Shown in pieces: positions 1-8,779 of a stretch of 31,163 nucleotides of DNA. Origin of the DNA: CAYGZA01 sp964354135 (GTDB lineage: Bacteria; Planctomycetota; Planctomycetia; Pirellulales; Thermoguttaceae). Numbering within the stretch: the stretch's first letter is position 1; each line of letters opens with the position of its first letter. The translations under genes and the position numbers were made by a program. Under the pieces are notes generated by a model. It was not told the origin of the DNA. It searched no databases and saw only the letters and a program-made list of their open reading frames with translations. Location: the NCBI GenBank assembly GCA_964354135.1, contig CAYGZA010000032.1, positions 1 through 31,163 on the forward strand, given 5' to 3'.

Positions 1-179
1 ACCAGCACATGTCGCCCATGGGCCGCAACATCACCCACGAAGAAGTCGGCAAGACCGGAGCCTTCCTCCTCTCGAAGGACTCTGGCGGCATCACCGGTGA
101 GATTCTCCACGTCGATGCCGGCTACAACGTGATGGGCTCGCCGGGACGCCTTCTCGACCTCGTGCAGAAGCCACAGTAG
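1..179 (+). CDS. fabI: Enoyl-[ACP] reductase FabI, C-terminal fragment
   Basis: This is the 3' end of a gene that begins outside the window; the frame is open from base 3 to the TAG at 177-179 and gives about 58 residues. The fragment reads GRNITHEEVGKTGAFLLS, then SGGITGEILHVDAGYNVMG. This is the C-terminal segment typical of FabI, the NADH-dependent SDR-type enoyl-ACP reductase that does the last reduction of each fatty acid elongation round. The ITGE-x-x-x-VDAGYN block near the end is shared by FabI and, less closely, by other SDR enzymes, and the HEEVG block argues for FabI. The tail after VMG is longer than in E. coli FabI. Another SDR reductase cannot be fully excluded from the fragment alone. 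Confidence 0.8.
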   Translation, partial: QHMSPMGRNITHEEVGKTGAFLLSKDSGGITGEILHVDAGYNVMGSPGRLLDLVQKPQ

Positions 180-196
180 GGCAAAGACTCCTGCCG

Positions 197-598
197 ATGC
201 CCGCAGCCCTGCGGACGATCGCCGTCGCCGTGGTGGTGCACGAAGGCCGCGTGCTCGTCGGCCGGCGGCCGCCCGATGCCGCTGAGGCACCGGGGCTCGA
301 CGAGTTTCCCGGCGGCAAGGTTGAGGAGCACGAGACGTCAGGCGAGGCCGCTGCCCGCGAGTGCCTCGAGGAGGCGGGGATTGCCATCCAGGTCGGCGAC
401 CGTTCGTTCGGTGTCATCTCGACGCAGTCGCGGCCAAACCTGCTCGTGAGCTTTCATTGGGCGGCGCCCGTCGATCCGTCGGCGGTGCCCAAGCCACCAT
501 TCGCGTGGATGCCGGTGGCGAAACTGCGGGAGCTCAACTTTCCGGCGGCGAATGCGGCGGTCCTCGCGATGCTGCTGCAGGATCAGGGCGGGTCGTAA
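197..598 (+). CDS. Nudix hydrolase, MutT-like
   Basis: A 133-residue single-domain Nudix protein. The Nudix box is perfect: G40, E46, R54-E55, E58-E59 and G61 match G-x5-E-x7-R-E-U-x-E-E-x-G-U, so the Mg-binding catalytic helix is intact. Size and the N-terminal strand (residues 6-23, TIAVAVVVHEGRVLVGRRPP) fit small MutT-type enzymes that remove oxidised nucleoside triphosphates such as 8-oxo-dGTP. Exact substrate cannot be read from sequence, and NUDIX enzymes acting on other nucleotides are possible. It starts 17 bases after fabI and is probably co-transcribed with it. No strong ribosome binding site is visible. The ATG is supported because the first strand of the fold begins a few residues later. 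It ends head-on against yidD with no gap. Confidence 0.85.
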   Translation: MPAALRTIAVAVVVHEGRVLVGRRPPDAAEAPGLDEFPGGKVEEHETSGEAAARECLEEAGIAIQVGDRSFGVISTQSRPNLLVSFHWAAPVDPSAVPKPPFAWMPVAKLRELNFPAANAAVLAMLLQDQGGS

Positions 599-847
599 TC
601 AGGGCGGATCGTAGCCACCGGGGTGCCAGGGATGGCAGCGGCAGATCCGGGCGATGCCCTTGAGCGCGCCGCGAACGGCGCCGTGCTTCTCGACGGCCTG
701 CCGGAAGTAGGCGCTGCAGGTCGGCTGAAACCGGCAGTGGCGGCCGAGCAGCGGGCTGAGCGTCGCCTTGTAGACGATGACGAGGCCGACGAGCACCGCG
801 GAGGCGGCGCGATCGCACGCCCGTGCGCAACGCTTCACAAACGTCAT
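599..847 (-). CDS. yidD: Membrane protein insertion efficiency factor YidD
   Basis: An 82-residue protein with the full YidD pattern: an N-terminal amphipathic/hydrophobic segment (residues 15-30), then HCRFQPTCSAYF (37-48) and CRCHPWHPGGYDP (69-81). The four cysteines at 38, 44, 69 and 71 sit in the conserved positions of the family. YidD is a small peripheral inner-membrane protein thought to assist YidC-dependent insertion of membrane proteins. Its ATG (845-847) overlaps the rnpA stop codon (844-846) in an ATGA arrangement, so the two are probably translationally coupled. The rnpA-yidD order is common in bacteria. What is missing here is yidC immediately downstream, since the next gene is the convergent Nudix gene. 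Confidence 0.93.
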   Translation of the reverse strand: MTFVKRCARACDRAASAVLVGLVIVYKATLSPLLGRHCRFQPTCSAYFRQAVEKHGAVRGALKGIARICRCHPWHPGGYDPP

Positions 848-1227
848 GGCGCGTCCCGGCCGTAGCCGGGCCTGCCCACGACCCGCGTTGCCAGCGCCAC
901 GAGATTTTCCTCCACCTCGCGGGCACCCGCCGCGCCTGCGGGCACCTTGGATGACCGCACGACGACCACGAAATCATTGCCCTGGGGCAGGCGATGGCGA
1001 ATCTCCCGAAACGCCTCGCGCAACCGCCGCTTCCAGCGGTTGCGGATGACGGCGGAGCCGATCCGCCGCGAGACCGACGTGCCGAGCCGCACGGCATTCC
1101 CAGCACCGGGCCGCGCGTAGAGGACGAGCCCTCCAGCCGCGGCGCTGCGGCGGTGCTCGTACACCCGCGCGAACTCCGCCGGCGAATGGAGCCGCGCCGT
1201 CCCGGGAAAATTGCGGTTTGACGCCAT
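844..1227 (-). CDS. rnpA: Ribonuclease P protein component RnpA
   Basis: A 127-residue basic protein, the usual size for RnpA, which binds the RNase P RNA and helps it remove 5' leaders from precursor tRNAs. It shows the family core: NAVRLGTSVSRRIGSAVIRNRWKRRLREAFR, with the RNR motif at residues 62-64 that contacts the catalytic RNA. I chose the ATG at 1225-1227. It overlaps the upstream chaperone's stop codon as TGATG, and the alternative ATG two codons earlier (1233) is equally possible. The reading frame stays open upstream inside the chaperone gene, but that part has no RnpA character. The gene for the partner RNA, rnpB, lies about 8 kb to the right in this window. Confidence 0.92.
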   Translation of the reverse strand: MASNRNFPGTARLHSPAEFARVYEHRRSAAAGGLVLYARPGAGNAVRLGTSVSRRIGSAVIRNRWKRRLREAFREIRHRLPQGNDFVVVVRSSKVPAGAAGAREVEENLVALATRVVGRPGYGRDAP

Positions 1228-2183
1228 CACCATCGCAGTTGGCCGCGCGGGCCTGGCCCGCCCGCGGCTTCGGCGGCCTTGGCAGCCTCGAGCAGCCTGT
1301 CGAGCGTCGCGGCGTCGGCCTGTTCGGGAAGCACGATCTGCACTTCGGCGATGAGGTCGCCCTTCGCACCATTGGCATGCCGTACGCCCATGCCCGCGGC
1401 CCGCAGCTTCCGGCCGCCCGACGTCTTCGGCGGCACCTTCAAGCTGATCGTTCCCCACGGCGTGGGCACGTCCACCTTCGCCCCCAGGATTGCCTCGGCC
1501 ACGCTGACCGGAAGCGTGAGCTCGAGCGTGTCGCCTTCACGGCGGAAGACGGGATGCGGCTCGACCTTCACCTCCAGGAGCAGGTCGCCCGCCGCACCAC
1601 CTCCGGTGCCCGGCAGCCCCTGGCCGCGCAGCCGCATCCGGGCGCCGTCGGGCAGCCCCTGTGGAATCGTCACGCTGATCGTCTCGGTCTTGCCGTCTCG
1701 TTCGAGCCGCACGTCGGTCTTGCCGCCATCGATGGCCAGCTTGAAGGGAATGTCGATCCGCGCGGTGACGTCCTCCCCGGGCGTCTGCGCCGGTCGGCGC
1801 CGGCCACGGGCCTTCGTGCCGCCGCGGCCGAAGATGTCGCCGAAGCCGCCCGCGCCGCCGAAAAGGCTCTCGAGGTCGACCTCGCCGCCACCCGGAAAGC
1901 CGCCGCCGGGAAACGGGCCGCGACCTCCGCCCCAGCCGCCGCCGGGGCCGCCCGCGCCCACGCCCTCGAACGAGCTGCCGTAGCGGTCATACATCTCCCG
2001 CTTGCTCTGGTCGTTGAGCACGTCGAAGGCGGTCTGCACCTTCTTGAACTTCTCCTTCGCCGACTCGTCGTCAGGATGGAGATCGGGGTGATACTTGCGG
2101 GCGAGCTCGCGGTAGGCCTTGCGAATGTCTTCTGGCGAAGCCGTGCGTGGCACGCCGAGCGTCTGGTAATAGTCCTCCGCCAT
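1227..2183 (-). CDS. cbpA: DnaJ-family co-chaperone, class II (CbpA/DjlA-like J protein)
   Basis: A 318-residue J-domain protein. The J domain occupies residues 4-70 (YYQTLGVPRTASPEDIRKAY, then HPD at 32-34, the loop that stimulates DnaK ATPase). A glycine/phenylalanine-rich linker follows at about 72-115, and then the two-lobed C-terminal substrate-binding and dimerisation region (from about 135: TARIDIPFKLAIDGGKTDV). The CxxCxGxG zinc-finger repeats of class I DnaJ are absent, so this is the class II/CbpA type. The protein ends ...GQLRW, and its TGA overlaps the rnpA start. It sits 68 bases after ppk on the same strand. The pairing with rnpA instead of rpmH is unusual compared with model bacteria. 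The cbpA symbol is by class, not proven orthology. Confidence 0.9.
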   Translation of the reverse strand: MAEDYYQTLGVPRTASPEDIRKAYRELARKYHPDLHPDDESAKEKFKKVQTAFDVLNDQSKREMYDRYGSSFEGVGAGGPGGGWGGGRGPFPGGGFPGGGEVDLESLFGGAGGFGDIFGRGGTKARGRRRPAQTPGEDVTARIDIPFKLAIDGGKTDVRLERDGKTETISVTIPQGLPDGARMRLRGQGLPGTGGGAAGDLLLEVKVEPHPVFRREGDTLELTLPVSVAEAILGAKVDVPTPWGTISLKVPPKTSGGRKLRAAGMGVRHANGAKGDLIAEVQIVLPEQADAATLDRLLEAAKAAEAAGGPGPRGQLRW

Positions 2184-2251
2184 GAAACCTGCCTTGCAAC
2201 GGGAGCGGCCTGTGCATCCGCAGCGATTCTAGGGAGGATTCATCGATCGCT

Positions 2252-4402
<2,151 letters not shown>

Positions 4403-4408
4403 GCTGTC

Positions 4409-5449
4409 GTGGGGAACGGGTGCGGTGTAAGGTGGAAGAGTGAAAGTGGAGAGCCATTCCAAGTCTACCCTTGCCGAACGCCCGCCAGCAGCCCCGAGCC
4501 CGGAACCACACGGGAAATCCCCATCCGAGACCGCACCGTCGCTGCAACCGTTGCTTCCGGAACACCAGCCGCGGCCGCGCGGCTGGGCCGCGGGCGGCAT
4601 GCCGCGATCGCCTGCCGGCTCGAAGCCACGGCGGCGAAGGTGGGCAACGTGCATCCGGCCGCCGCCTTCGCCGACCTCTCGCACGCGGAACTCGTCGCGG
4701 CCGGCGAGGCGATCGCGGCCGCACTCGACTTGGCAGCTGAGCGGCCGCTCGGCTGCACGATCCTCGACGCCGTCACGGCCTCGCGCCGCGTGACGCGGTC
4801 GAACGCAAACCTCGGCATCGTGCTCGCGATCGCGCCGCTCGCCGCCGTGCCCTCTTGCACGCCGCTCTCCCCCGCGGCCGCGGCCGACGTCCTCGCCACC
4901 ACAAGTCCCGACGATGCCCGCGATGTCTACGCGGCGATCGCGCTGGCAAACCCCGGCGGCCTGGGCCGGTGCGACGAGTGGGACATCGCCGGCCCCGCAC
5001 CGGAGAGCCTTCTCGAAGCGATGCGCGCCGCCGCGGACCGTGACCAGATCGCGAGGCTCTGGGCCCACGGCTACGAACCGCTCTTCGCCGGCCCCGTGGC
5101 CGACATCGCCGGCGAGATCGAACGCGGCCTTTCGCTCGGCGCGGCGATCGAACGCAGCCACCTCATGCAGCTCGCCCGCGAGCCCGACACGCTTATCGCG
5201 CGGAAGCACGGCATTGCCGGCGCCGCCAATATCTCGGCCCGTGCGGCGGCCGTCCTCGCCACCGGGGCCGACTGGCCCGCCGCGGCGGCCGATCTCGACC
5301 TCTTCCTGCGGGCGCAAAAGATGAACCCGGGCACGACCGCCGACCTCATCGCTGCGGCGCTGTACATTCTCCTCGTCACCGATCGCCTCACAAGCCTCCT
5401 CGGCGACGCGCCCACGATCGACTCCACCCTCCGGCACGACCGACCATGA
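4409..5449 (+). CDS. Triphosphoribosyl-dephospho-CoA synthase family protein (CitG/MdcB-like)
   Basis: The C-terminal ~290 residues clearly belong to the CitG/MdcB family. Visible blocks are AAKVGNVHPAAAFADLSHAE, RSNANLGIVLAIAPLA, DVYAAIALANPGGLGRCDEW and ARLWAHGYEPLF. In citrate or malonate decarboxylases such enzymes build the prosthetic group from ATP and dephospho-CoA, but no decarboxylase genes are here. Relatives of this family recur near H4MPT genes in methylotrophs and planctomycetes, and the neighbours (PTPS, mch) fit that setting, where its reaction is not established. The start is unresolved. The in-frame GTG at 4409 is the leftmost plausible one and would add about 60 residues unlike the family. 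A rare CTG at 4583 would fit the fold better, and the GTG at 4640 is too late. The stop overlaps the next start as ATGA. Confidence 0.75.
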   Translation: MGNGCGVRWKSESGEPFQVYPCRTPASSPEPGTTREIPIRDRTVAATVASGTPAAAARLGRGRHAAIACRLEATAAKVGNVHPAAAFADLSHAELVAAGEAIAAALDLAAERPLGCTILDAVTASRRVTRSNANLGIVLAIAPLAAVPSCTPLSPAAAADVLATTSPDDARDVYAAIALANPGGLGRCDEWDIAGPAPESLLEAMRAAADRDQIARLWAHGYEPLFAGPVADIAGEIERGLSLGAAIERSHLMQLAREPDTLIARKHGIAGAANISARAAAVLATGADWPAAAADLDLFLRAQKMNPGTTADLIAAALYILLVTDRLTSLLGDAPTIDSTLRHDRP

Positions 5450-5970
5450 ACGAACGCTTTCAGGTGAGGATGCGCAAGGCGGTGCACGTCTTCTGCGCCG
5501 GCCACTTCATCACGCTGACCGACGACATCTGCGAGGCGGTCCACGGCCACAACTGGACGGTGGGCGCCGACGTCGAGGGGCCGCCCGATCACCACGGCAT
5601 GGTGGTCGACTTTATCAAGCTCCGCGACCTGCTCTCCGCGATCACGGCCCGCCTCGACCATCACATGCTCCTGCCCACGAAGAACCGGTTCCTCGCGGTC
5701 GAGCACACGCCGGCGGCGAGCGGCCGTGCCGCCGAGGTGACGGTGCGATTCAAAGATCGCCACTGGGACCGCCGCTGGGTCTTCCCCGCCGACGAGTGCG
5801 TGCTCCTGCCGGTCGAAAACACGACGGCCGAATGGATCGCCCGCTGGATCGGCCACGAACTGCTCGCGGCAATGGCCGCGGCCGGCAGCCCGGTCACCGG
5901 ATCCTTGCGGATCGAAGTCGACGAATGCCTCGGCCAATCAGCCGTCTGGGAGTGTCGCCCTGTAGGGTAG
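5446..5970 (+). CDS. 6-pyruvoyl-tetrahydropterin synthase / QueD family enzyme
   Basis: A 174-residue member of the PTPS/QueD (COG0720) T-fold family, which converts dihydroneopterin triphosphate to a pterin or deazapurine precursor. Zinc ligands are H20 (FCAGHF) and H33/H35 in the C-E-A-V-H-G-H block (29-35). VVDFIKLRD (53-61) and the later ENTTAEWIARWI block complete the family pattern. The motif has both the Cys of QueD-type enzymes (C-x3-HGH) and the Glu of PTPS-III enzymes (E-x2-HGH). PTPS-III is known to make 6-hydroxymethyl-dihydropterin, replacing FolB. Next to mch this suggests pterin synthesis for H4MPT or folate, though a queuosine role is not excluded. Its ATG overlaps the previous stop (ATGA), and its last codons and TAG lie inside a repeat element. 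Confidence 0.85.
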   Translation: MNERFQVRMRKAVHVFCAGHFITLTDDICEAVHGHNWTVGADVEGPPDHHGMVVDFIKLRDLLSAITARLDHHMLLPTKNRFLAVEHTPAASGRAAEVTVRFKDRHWDRRWVFPADECVLLPVENTTAEWIARWIGHELLAAMAAAGSPVTGSLRIEVDECLGQSAVWECRPVG

Positions 5971-6037
5971 GCTTCAGCCTGCCACCGAATCAGCTTCAGC
6001 CTGTCATCAATCAAGACAGGCTGAAGCCTGTCCTACA
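5961..6037. repeat. Inverted intergenic repeat pair (TGTAGG...AGGCTTCAGCCTG type)
   Basis: Two copies of a roughly 23-base unit face each other: 5961-5983 (+) and 6015-6037 (as its reverse complement), differing at about three positions. A third partial copy (CTTCAGCCTGTC) lies at 5994-6005. The right copy is itself a hairpin, GACAGGC-TGAA-GCCTGTC at 6015-6032. The element sits between the convergent ends of the PTPS gene and the dtxR gene, where it could act as a bidirectional terminator, although no T-tract follows. The left copy contains the last three sense-strand codons and the stop of the PTPS gene. Confidence 0.8.
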
Positions 6038-6078
6038 GCCGGATTGGGCGCGAGGACGCTCCGACGGGTGCCAGTCCG

Positions 6079-6750
6079 TCAGGCCTCCGCGACGACGAGC
6101 TTCCCCGCCGCCTCGATCGCCAGCGACAAGACGCGTTTACTAACGCGCACCCGCATCAGCCCCGCGCCGTCGGGATTCCGCTCCACTTCTCCCATGGCGC
6201 CGAGCACCAGGCCGGAGTCGGTGAGGTAGCGGAGAAAGCCGGCCGACTGGTCGAGCACGCGGGTGAGCCGGAATGCCGTTCCGGCTTCGCATTCGGCGAG
6301 CGAGCGGGCGGGCTCCTCCTTGGGCGGCTGGAGCGATTCGCCCTCGCCGCGCGGGATCGGATCGCCATGGGGGTCGACGTCGGGATGGCCGAGGAAGGCG
6401 TCGATGCGATCCACGAGCAGGTCGCTCACGGCATGCTCCATGTGCTCCGCCTCGTCGTGCACCTCATCCCAGCTCATGTCGAGCGTGCGCAGGAGAAACA
6501 GCTCGATGAGCCGGTGGCGGCGGATCATGCGGAGCGCCAGCACGCGGCCGGCCCGCGTGAGCGCCACGCCCTCGTAGGGGCGGTGGGTCGCGAGCCGGGC
6601 GGCGTCGAGCGTCTTGAGCATGCTCGTGACCGTGCCGGGAGAGACATCGAGCGCGGCTGCCAGTTGCCCGGTGGTGGCGGCGCCGCCGTCCTGCGCCGAC
6701 ACGATCTGGTAGATCGTCTTCACGTAGTTTTCGACGGTCAGGCTGGGCAC
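6079..6750 (-). CDS. DtxR/MntR-family metal-dependent transcriptional regulator
   Basis: A 223-residue regulator with three parts. A winged helix-turn-helix covers residues 4-72 (TTGQLAAALDVSPGTVTSML recognition region). The metal-binding/dimerisation domain is at 73-135 (RRHRLIELFL, then HDEAEHMEHAVSD, HPDVDPHGDPIP). A C-terminal SH3/FeoA-like domain follows to the end. Numbering happens to coincide with DtxR: H79, E83 and H98 (ancillary site) and E105/H106 are kept, the primary-site C102 is E, and M10 is not kept. Such regulators repress iron or manganese uptake genes when metal is bound. It is convergent with the PTPS gene and divergent from mch, sharing a 111-base spacer. A target could be its own promoter, or the metal transporter at 24.6-29.0 kb. 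Confidence 0.9.
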   Translation of the reverse strand: MPSLTVENYVKTIYQIVSAQDGGAATTGQLAAALDVSPGTVTSMLKTLDAARLATHRPYEGVALTRAGRVLALRMIRRHRLIELFLLRTLDMSWDEVHDEAEHMEHAVSDLLVDRIDAFLGHPDVDPHGDPIPRGEGESLQPPKEEPARSLAECEAGTAFRLTRVLDQSAGFLRYLTDSGLVLGAMGEVERNPDGAGLMRVRVSKRVLSLAIEAAGKLVVAEA

Positions 6751-6808
6751 GGGCGCACCGGTTTGCGTTGGCGGAATGCTCTACTTCATGGGACGGCAGC
6801 GGCGGGGA

Positions 6809-6837
6809 TTGCCGGCTTACTGGTTTCGACCCATTAT
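6809..6837 (+). promoter_or_regulatory. Candidate sigma-70 promoter of mch
   Basis: TTGCCG at 6809-6814 and CATTAT at 6832-6837 are separated by 17 bases, with the mch ATG 24 bases downstream. Each box matches the consensus at 4 of 6 positions. It lies in the only spacer between the divergent dtxR and mch genes. Confidence 0.4.
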
Positions 6838-6861
6838 GTCCTCGAACCGGGGTGCCCTGCC

Positions 6862-7857
6862 ATGAATCTCAACGAATCAGCGATCGGAATTGCAGAGCGG
6901 ACAATCGCCGACGCCGCCCGCTTGGGGCTAGTCGTCCACACGACCGGCGGGGCGCGTGTCATCGACTGCGGCGTGAAGGCCGCGGGCGGTTCCGATGCAG
7001 GCCTGGCGCTCGCCCGCACGGCGATGGCGGGGCTCGGCCGTGTGTGGCTGGAGGAACCCGGCGCCCACGGCGACGCCTATGCCGCGGCCTGGCCGGGATG
7101 CGAGTGGCCGCTCGTCGCCGTCGAGAGCGCAGAGCCGCTCGCCGCCTGCCTCGCCTCGCAGTATGCGGGCTGGAAGGTGTCGGCCGGAAAGTATTTCGCG
7201 ATGGCAAGCGGACCGATCCGTGCCGCCATCGGCCGCGAGGATCTGTTCGACGACATCGGCATGCGCGAAAAGGCGAGTGTCGCCGTCGGCCTGCTCGAGT
7301 CTTCGAAGCTGCCGCCGGAGGACGTCTGCAGGCAGCTCGCAGCCGACGCCGGCATCGATCCCGCAGCGCTCGTGCTGCTCGTGGCCCGCACTGCGAGCCC
7401 TGCGGGCACGCTGCAGGTGATCGCGCGATCGCTCGAGACGGCGCTCCACAAACTGCACGACCTGCACTTCGACTTGCGGCGGATCCGGCGGGGCAGCGGC
7501 CGAGCGCCGCTCGCCCCGGTGCCAGGCGACGATCTCACGGCGATCGGCCGCACGAACGACGCCATCCTCTACGGCGGGCTTGTCACGCTCGAGGTGACCG
7601 GCGATGACGAGAGCCTCCGCGAGATCGGCCCGCGGATGGTAAGCCGGGCCTCCGCCGACTACGGCGCCCCCTTCTGCCAGCTGTTCGAGCGGGCCGGCCA
7701 CGATTTTTACGCGCTCGATCCGGCGCTCTTCGCGCCGGCTTCGGTCGAGATCGTCAATGTCGACACCGGCATGCGGCACCGCTTCGGCGGCCTCGCTCCC
7801 GAGATCGTGCGGGAGTCTTTCGCGGCCCCTGCCGGATCCGCCGCCACGGGAGCGTGA
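6862..7857 (+). CDS. mch: Methenyl-tetrahydromethanopterin cyclohydrolase
   Basis: A 331-residue protein, the size of archaeal and methylotroph Mch (about 320). Mch interconverts methenyl-H4MPT and N5-formyl-H4MPT in the cytoplasm, a step of formaldehyde oxidation in H4MPT-using bacteria. The start MNLNESAIGIAERTIADA, the glycine-rich VKAAGGSDAGLAL (38-50), and the hallmark WKVSAGKYFAMASGPIRA (104-121) identify the family. NDAILYGGLV and PFCQLFERAGHDFYALDPAL are further conserved blocks. The ATG at 6862 was chosen because the family starts with this MNLN block; the frame is open further upstream but without similarity. The stop is 1 base before the GTG of the ATP-grasp gene, so the pair is an operon. 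The other H4MPT genes (fae, mtd, fhc) are not in the window. Confidence 0.93.
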   Translation: MNLNESAIGIAERTIADAARLGLVVHTTGGARVIDCGVKAAGGSDAGLALARTAMAGLGRVWLEEPGAHGDAYAAAWPGCEWPLVAVESAEPLAACLASQYAGWKVSAGKYFAMASGPIRAAIGREDLFDDIGMREKASVAVGLLESSKLPPEDVCRQLAADAGIDPAALVLLVARTASPAGTLQVIARSLETALHKLHDLHFDLRRIRRGSGRAPLAPVPGDDLTAIGRTNDAILYGGLVTLEVTGDDESLREIGPRMVSRASADYGAPFCQLFERAGHDFYALDPALFAPASVEIVNVDTGMRHRFGGLAPEIVRESFAAPAGSAATGA

Positions 7858-7858
7858 C

Positions 7859-8779
7859 GTGCTGCGGATGGCGCTCCTCGGCGAGCCGACGGGCTGGCAC
7901 CTCGGCCGGCTCGCAGCAGTCATTCGTGGTCGCGGCCACGAGGCGGCAGTGGTTCGCTGGCACGAACTGGCGGCGGAGATCGGGGGCGGGGATGCGAGCC
8001 CCGGCGAACGATTCCTGCCCGATGCGGTCGGCCGGGCCGACATGGTCATCGTGCGCGGCATGCCCACCGGCGCCCTGGAGGACGTGATCTTTCGGATGGA
8101 CGTGCTTGGCCGGCTCGCGCAACGCGGCACACGCATTCTGAATAGTCCCCGATCGCTCGAGGTGGCGATCGACAAATATCTGTCGCTCGCGCGGATGGCG
8201 GAGGCGGGAATTGCCGTGCCACGGACGATCGTCGCCCAGAATGCCGTGGGCATCGAGCAGGCCTGGCACGACCTCGGGCGGATTGCGGTCGTGAAGCCAC
8301 TCTTTGGATCGCGCGGCCGGGGGATCGAACGGCTGACCACCGAAGCCGATTTGGCCCCCTACCTGAATGCCGCCCGGCTTCGCGCGGAAAATCCTCCGAT
8401 GAACGGGCCGCCTGCAGCCTGCTATCTGCAGGAGTTCGTCCCACACCAGGGCTGGGACGTCCGCATCTTCTTGATCGGCGACCAGGCCCTGGCGATGCGG
8501 CGGGTGTCGAACGACGACTGGCGGCTCAACGTCAGCCGGGGGGCGAAGGCGGAACCATGGACGCCGCCTGACGACTGGGTCGACCTGGCCCGGCGGGCGG
8601 CGGACGCGGTCGGGGCCACCATCGCCGGAGTGGATCTCTTGCCCGCCGCCGACGGACGGCTGCTTGTTTTAGAAGTAAATGCCGTGCCGGGATGGCGCGG
8701 GCTCGAGGGCGCGGTCGGGCGGGATGTCACCGCGCTCGTTGTCGACTATCTCGAAAAGAACGCAAGCTGCGTAAAGTAG
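7859..8779 (+). CDS. RimK-like ATP-grasp ligase linked to mch
   Basis: A 306-residue ATP-grasp protein of the RimK type. The fold is visible as a pre-ATP domain (1-100), the nucleotide-binding strand-loop VVKPLFGSRGRG (144-155), GWDVRIFLIG (198-207), and the Mg-binding E-x-N in VLEVNAVPGWRG (270-281). RimK relatives add amino acids, usually glutamate, to a carboxyl group by way of an acyl phosphate. An ATP-grasp gene is a recurrent neighbour of mch in bacterial H4MPT clusters, and addition of a side-chain residue to the cofactor is the natural inference, unproven here. I chose GTG at 7859: it follows GGGAG (7848-7852) by 6 bases and is tightly coupled to mch. An ATG at 7868 is the alternative. 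The TAG stop lies at the edge of a repeat. Confidence 0.85.
   Translation: MLRMALLGEPTGWHLGRLAAVIRGRGHEAAVVRWHELAAEIGGGDASPGERFLPDAVGRADMVIVRGMPTGALEDVIFRMDVLGRLAQRGTRILNSPRSLEVAIDKYLSLARMAEAGIAVPRTIVAQNAVGIEQAWHDLGRIAVVKPLFGSRGRGIERLTTEADLAPYLNAARLRAENPPMNGPPAACYLQEFVPHQGWDVRIFLIGDQALAMRRVSNDDWRLNVSRGAKAEPWTPPDDWVDLARRAADAVGATIAGVDLLPAADGRLLVLEVNAVPGWRGLEGAVGRDVTALVVDYLEKNASCVK

Noticed and set aside
6928..8340. Long open minus-strand frame opposite mch and the ATP-grasp gene
   Set aside because: No protein family is recognisable, and both + strand genes here are certain. It is a GC-driven antisense frame.
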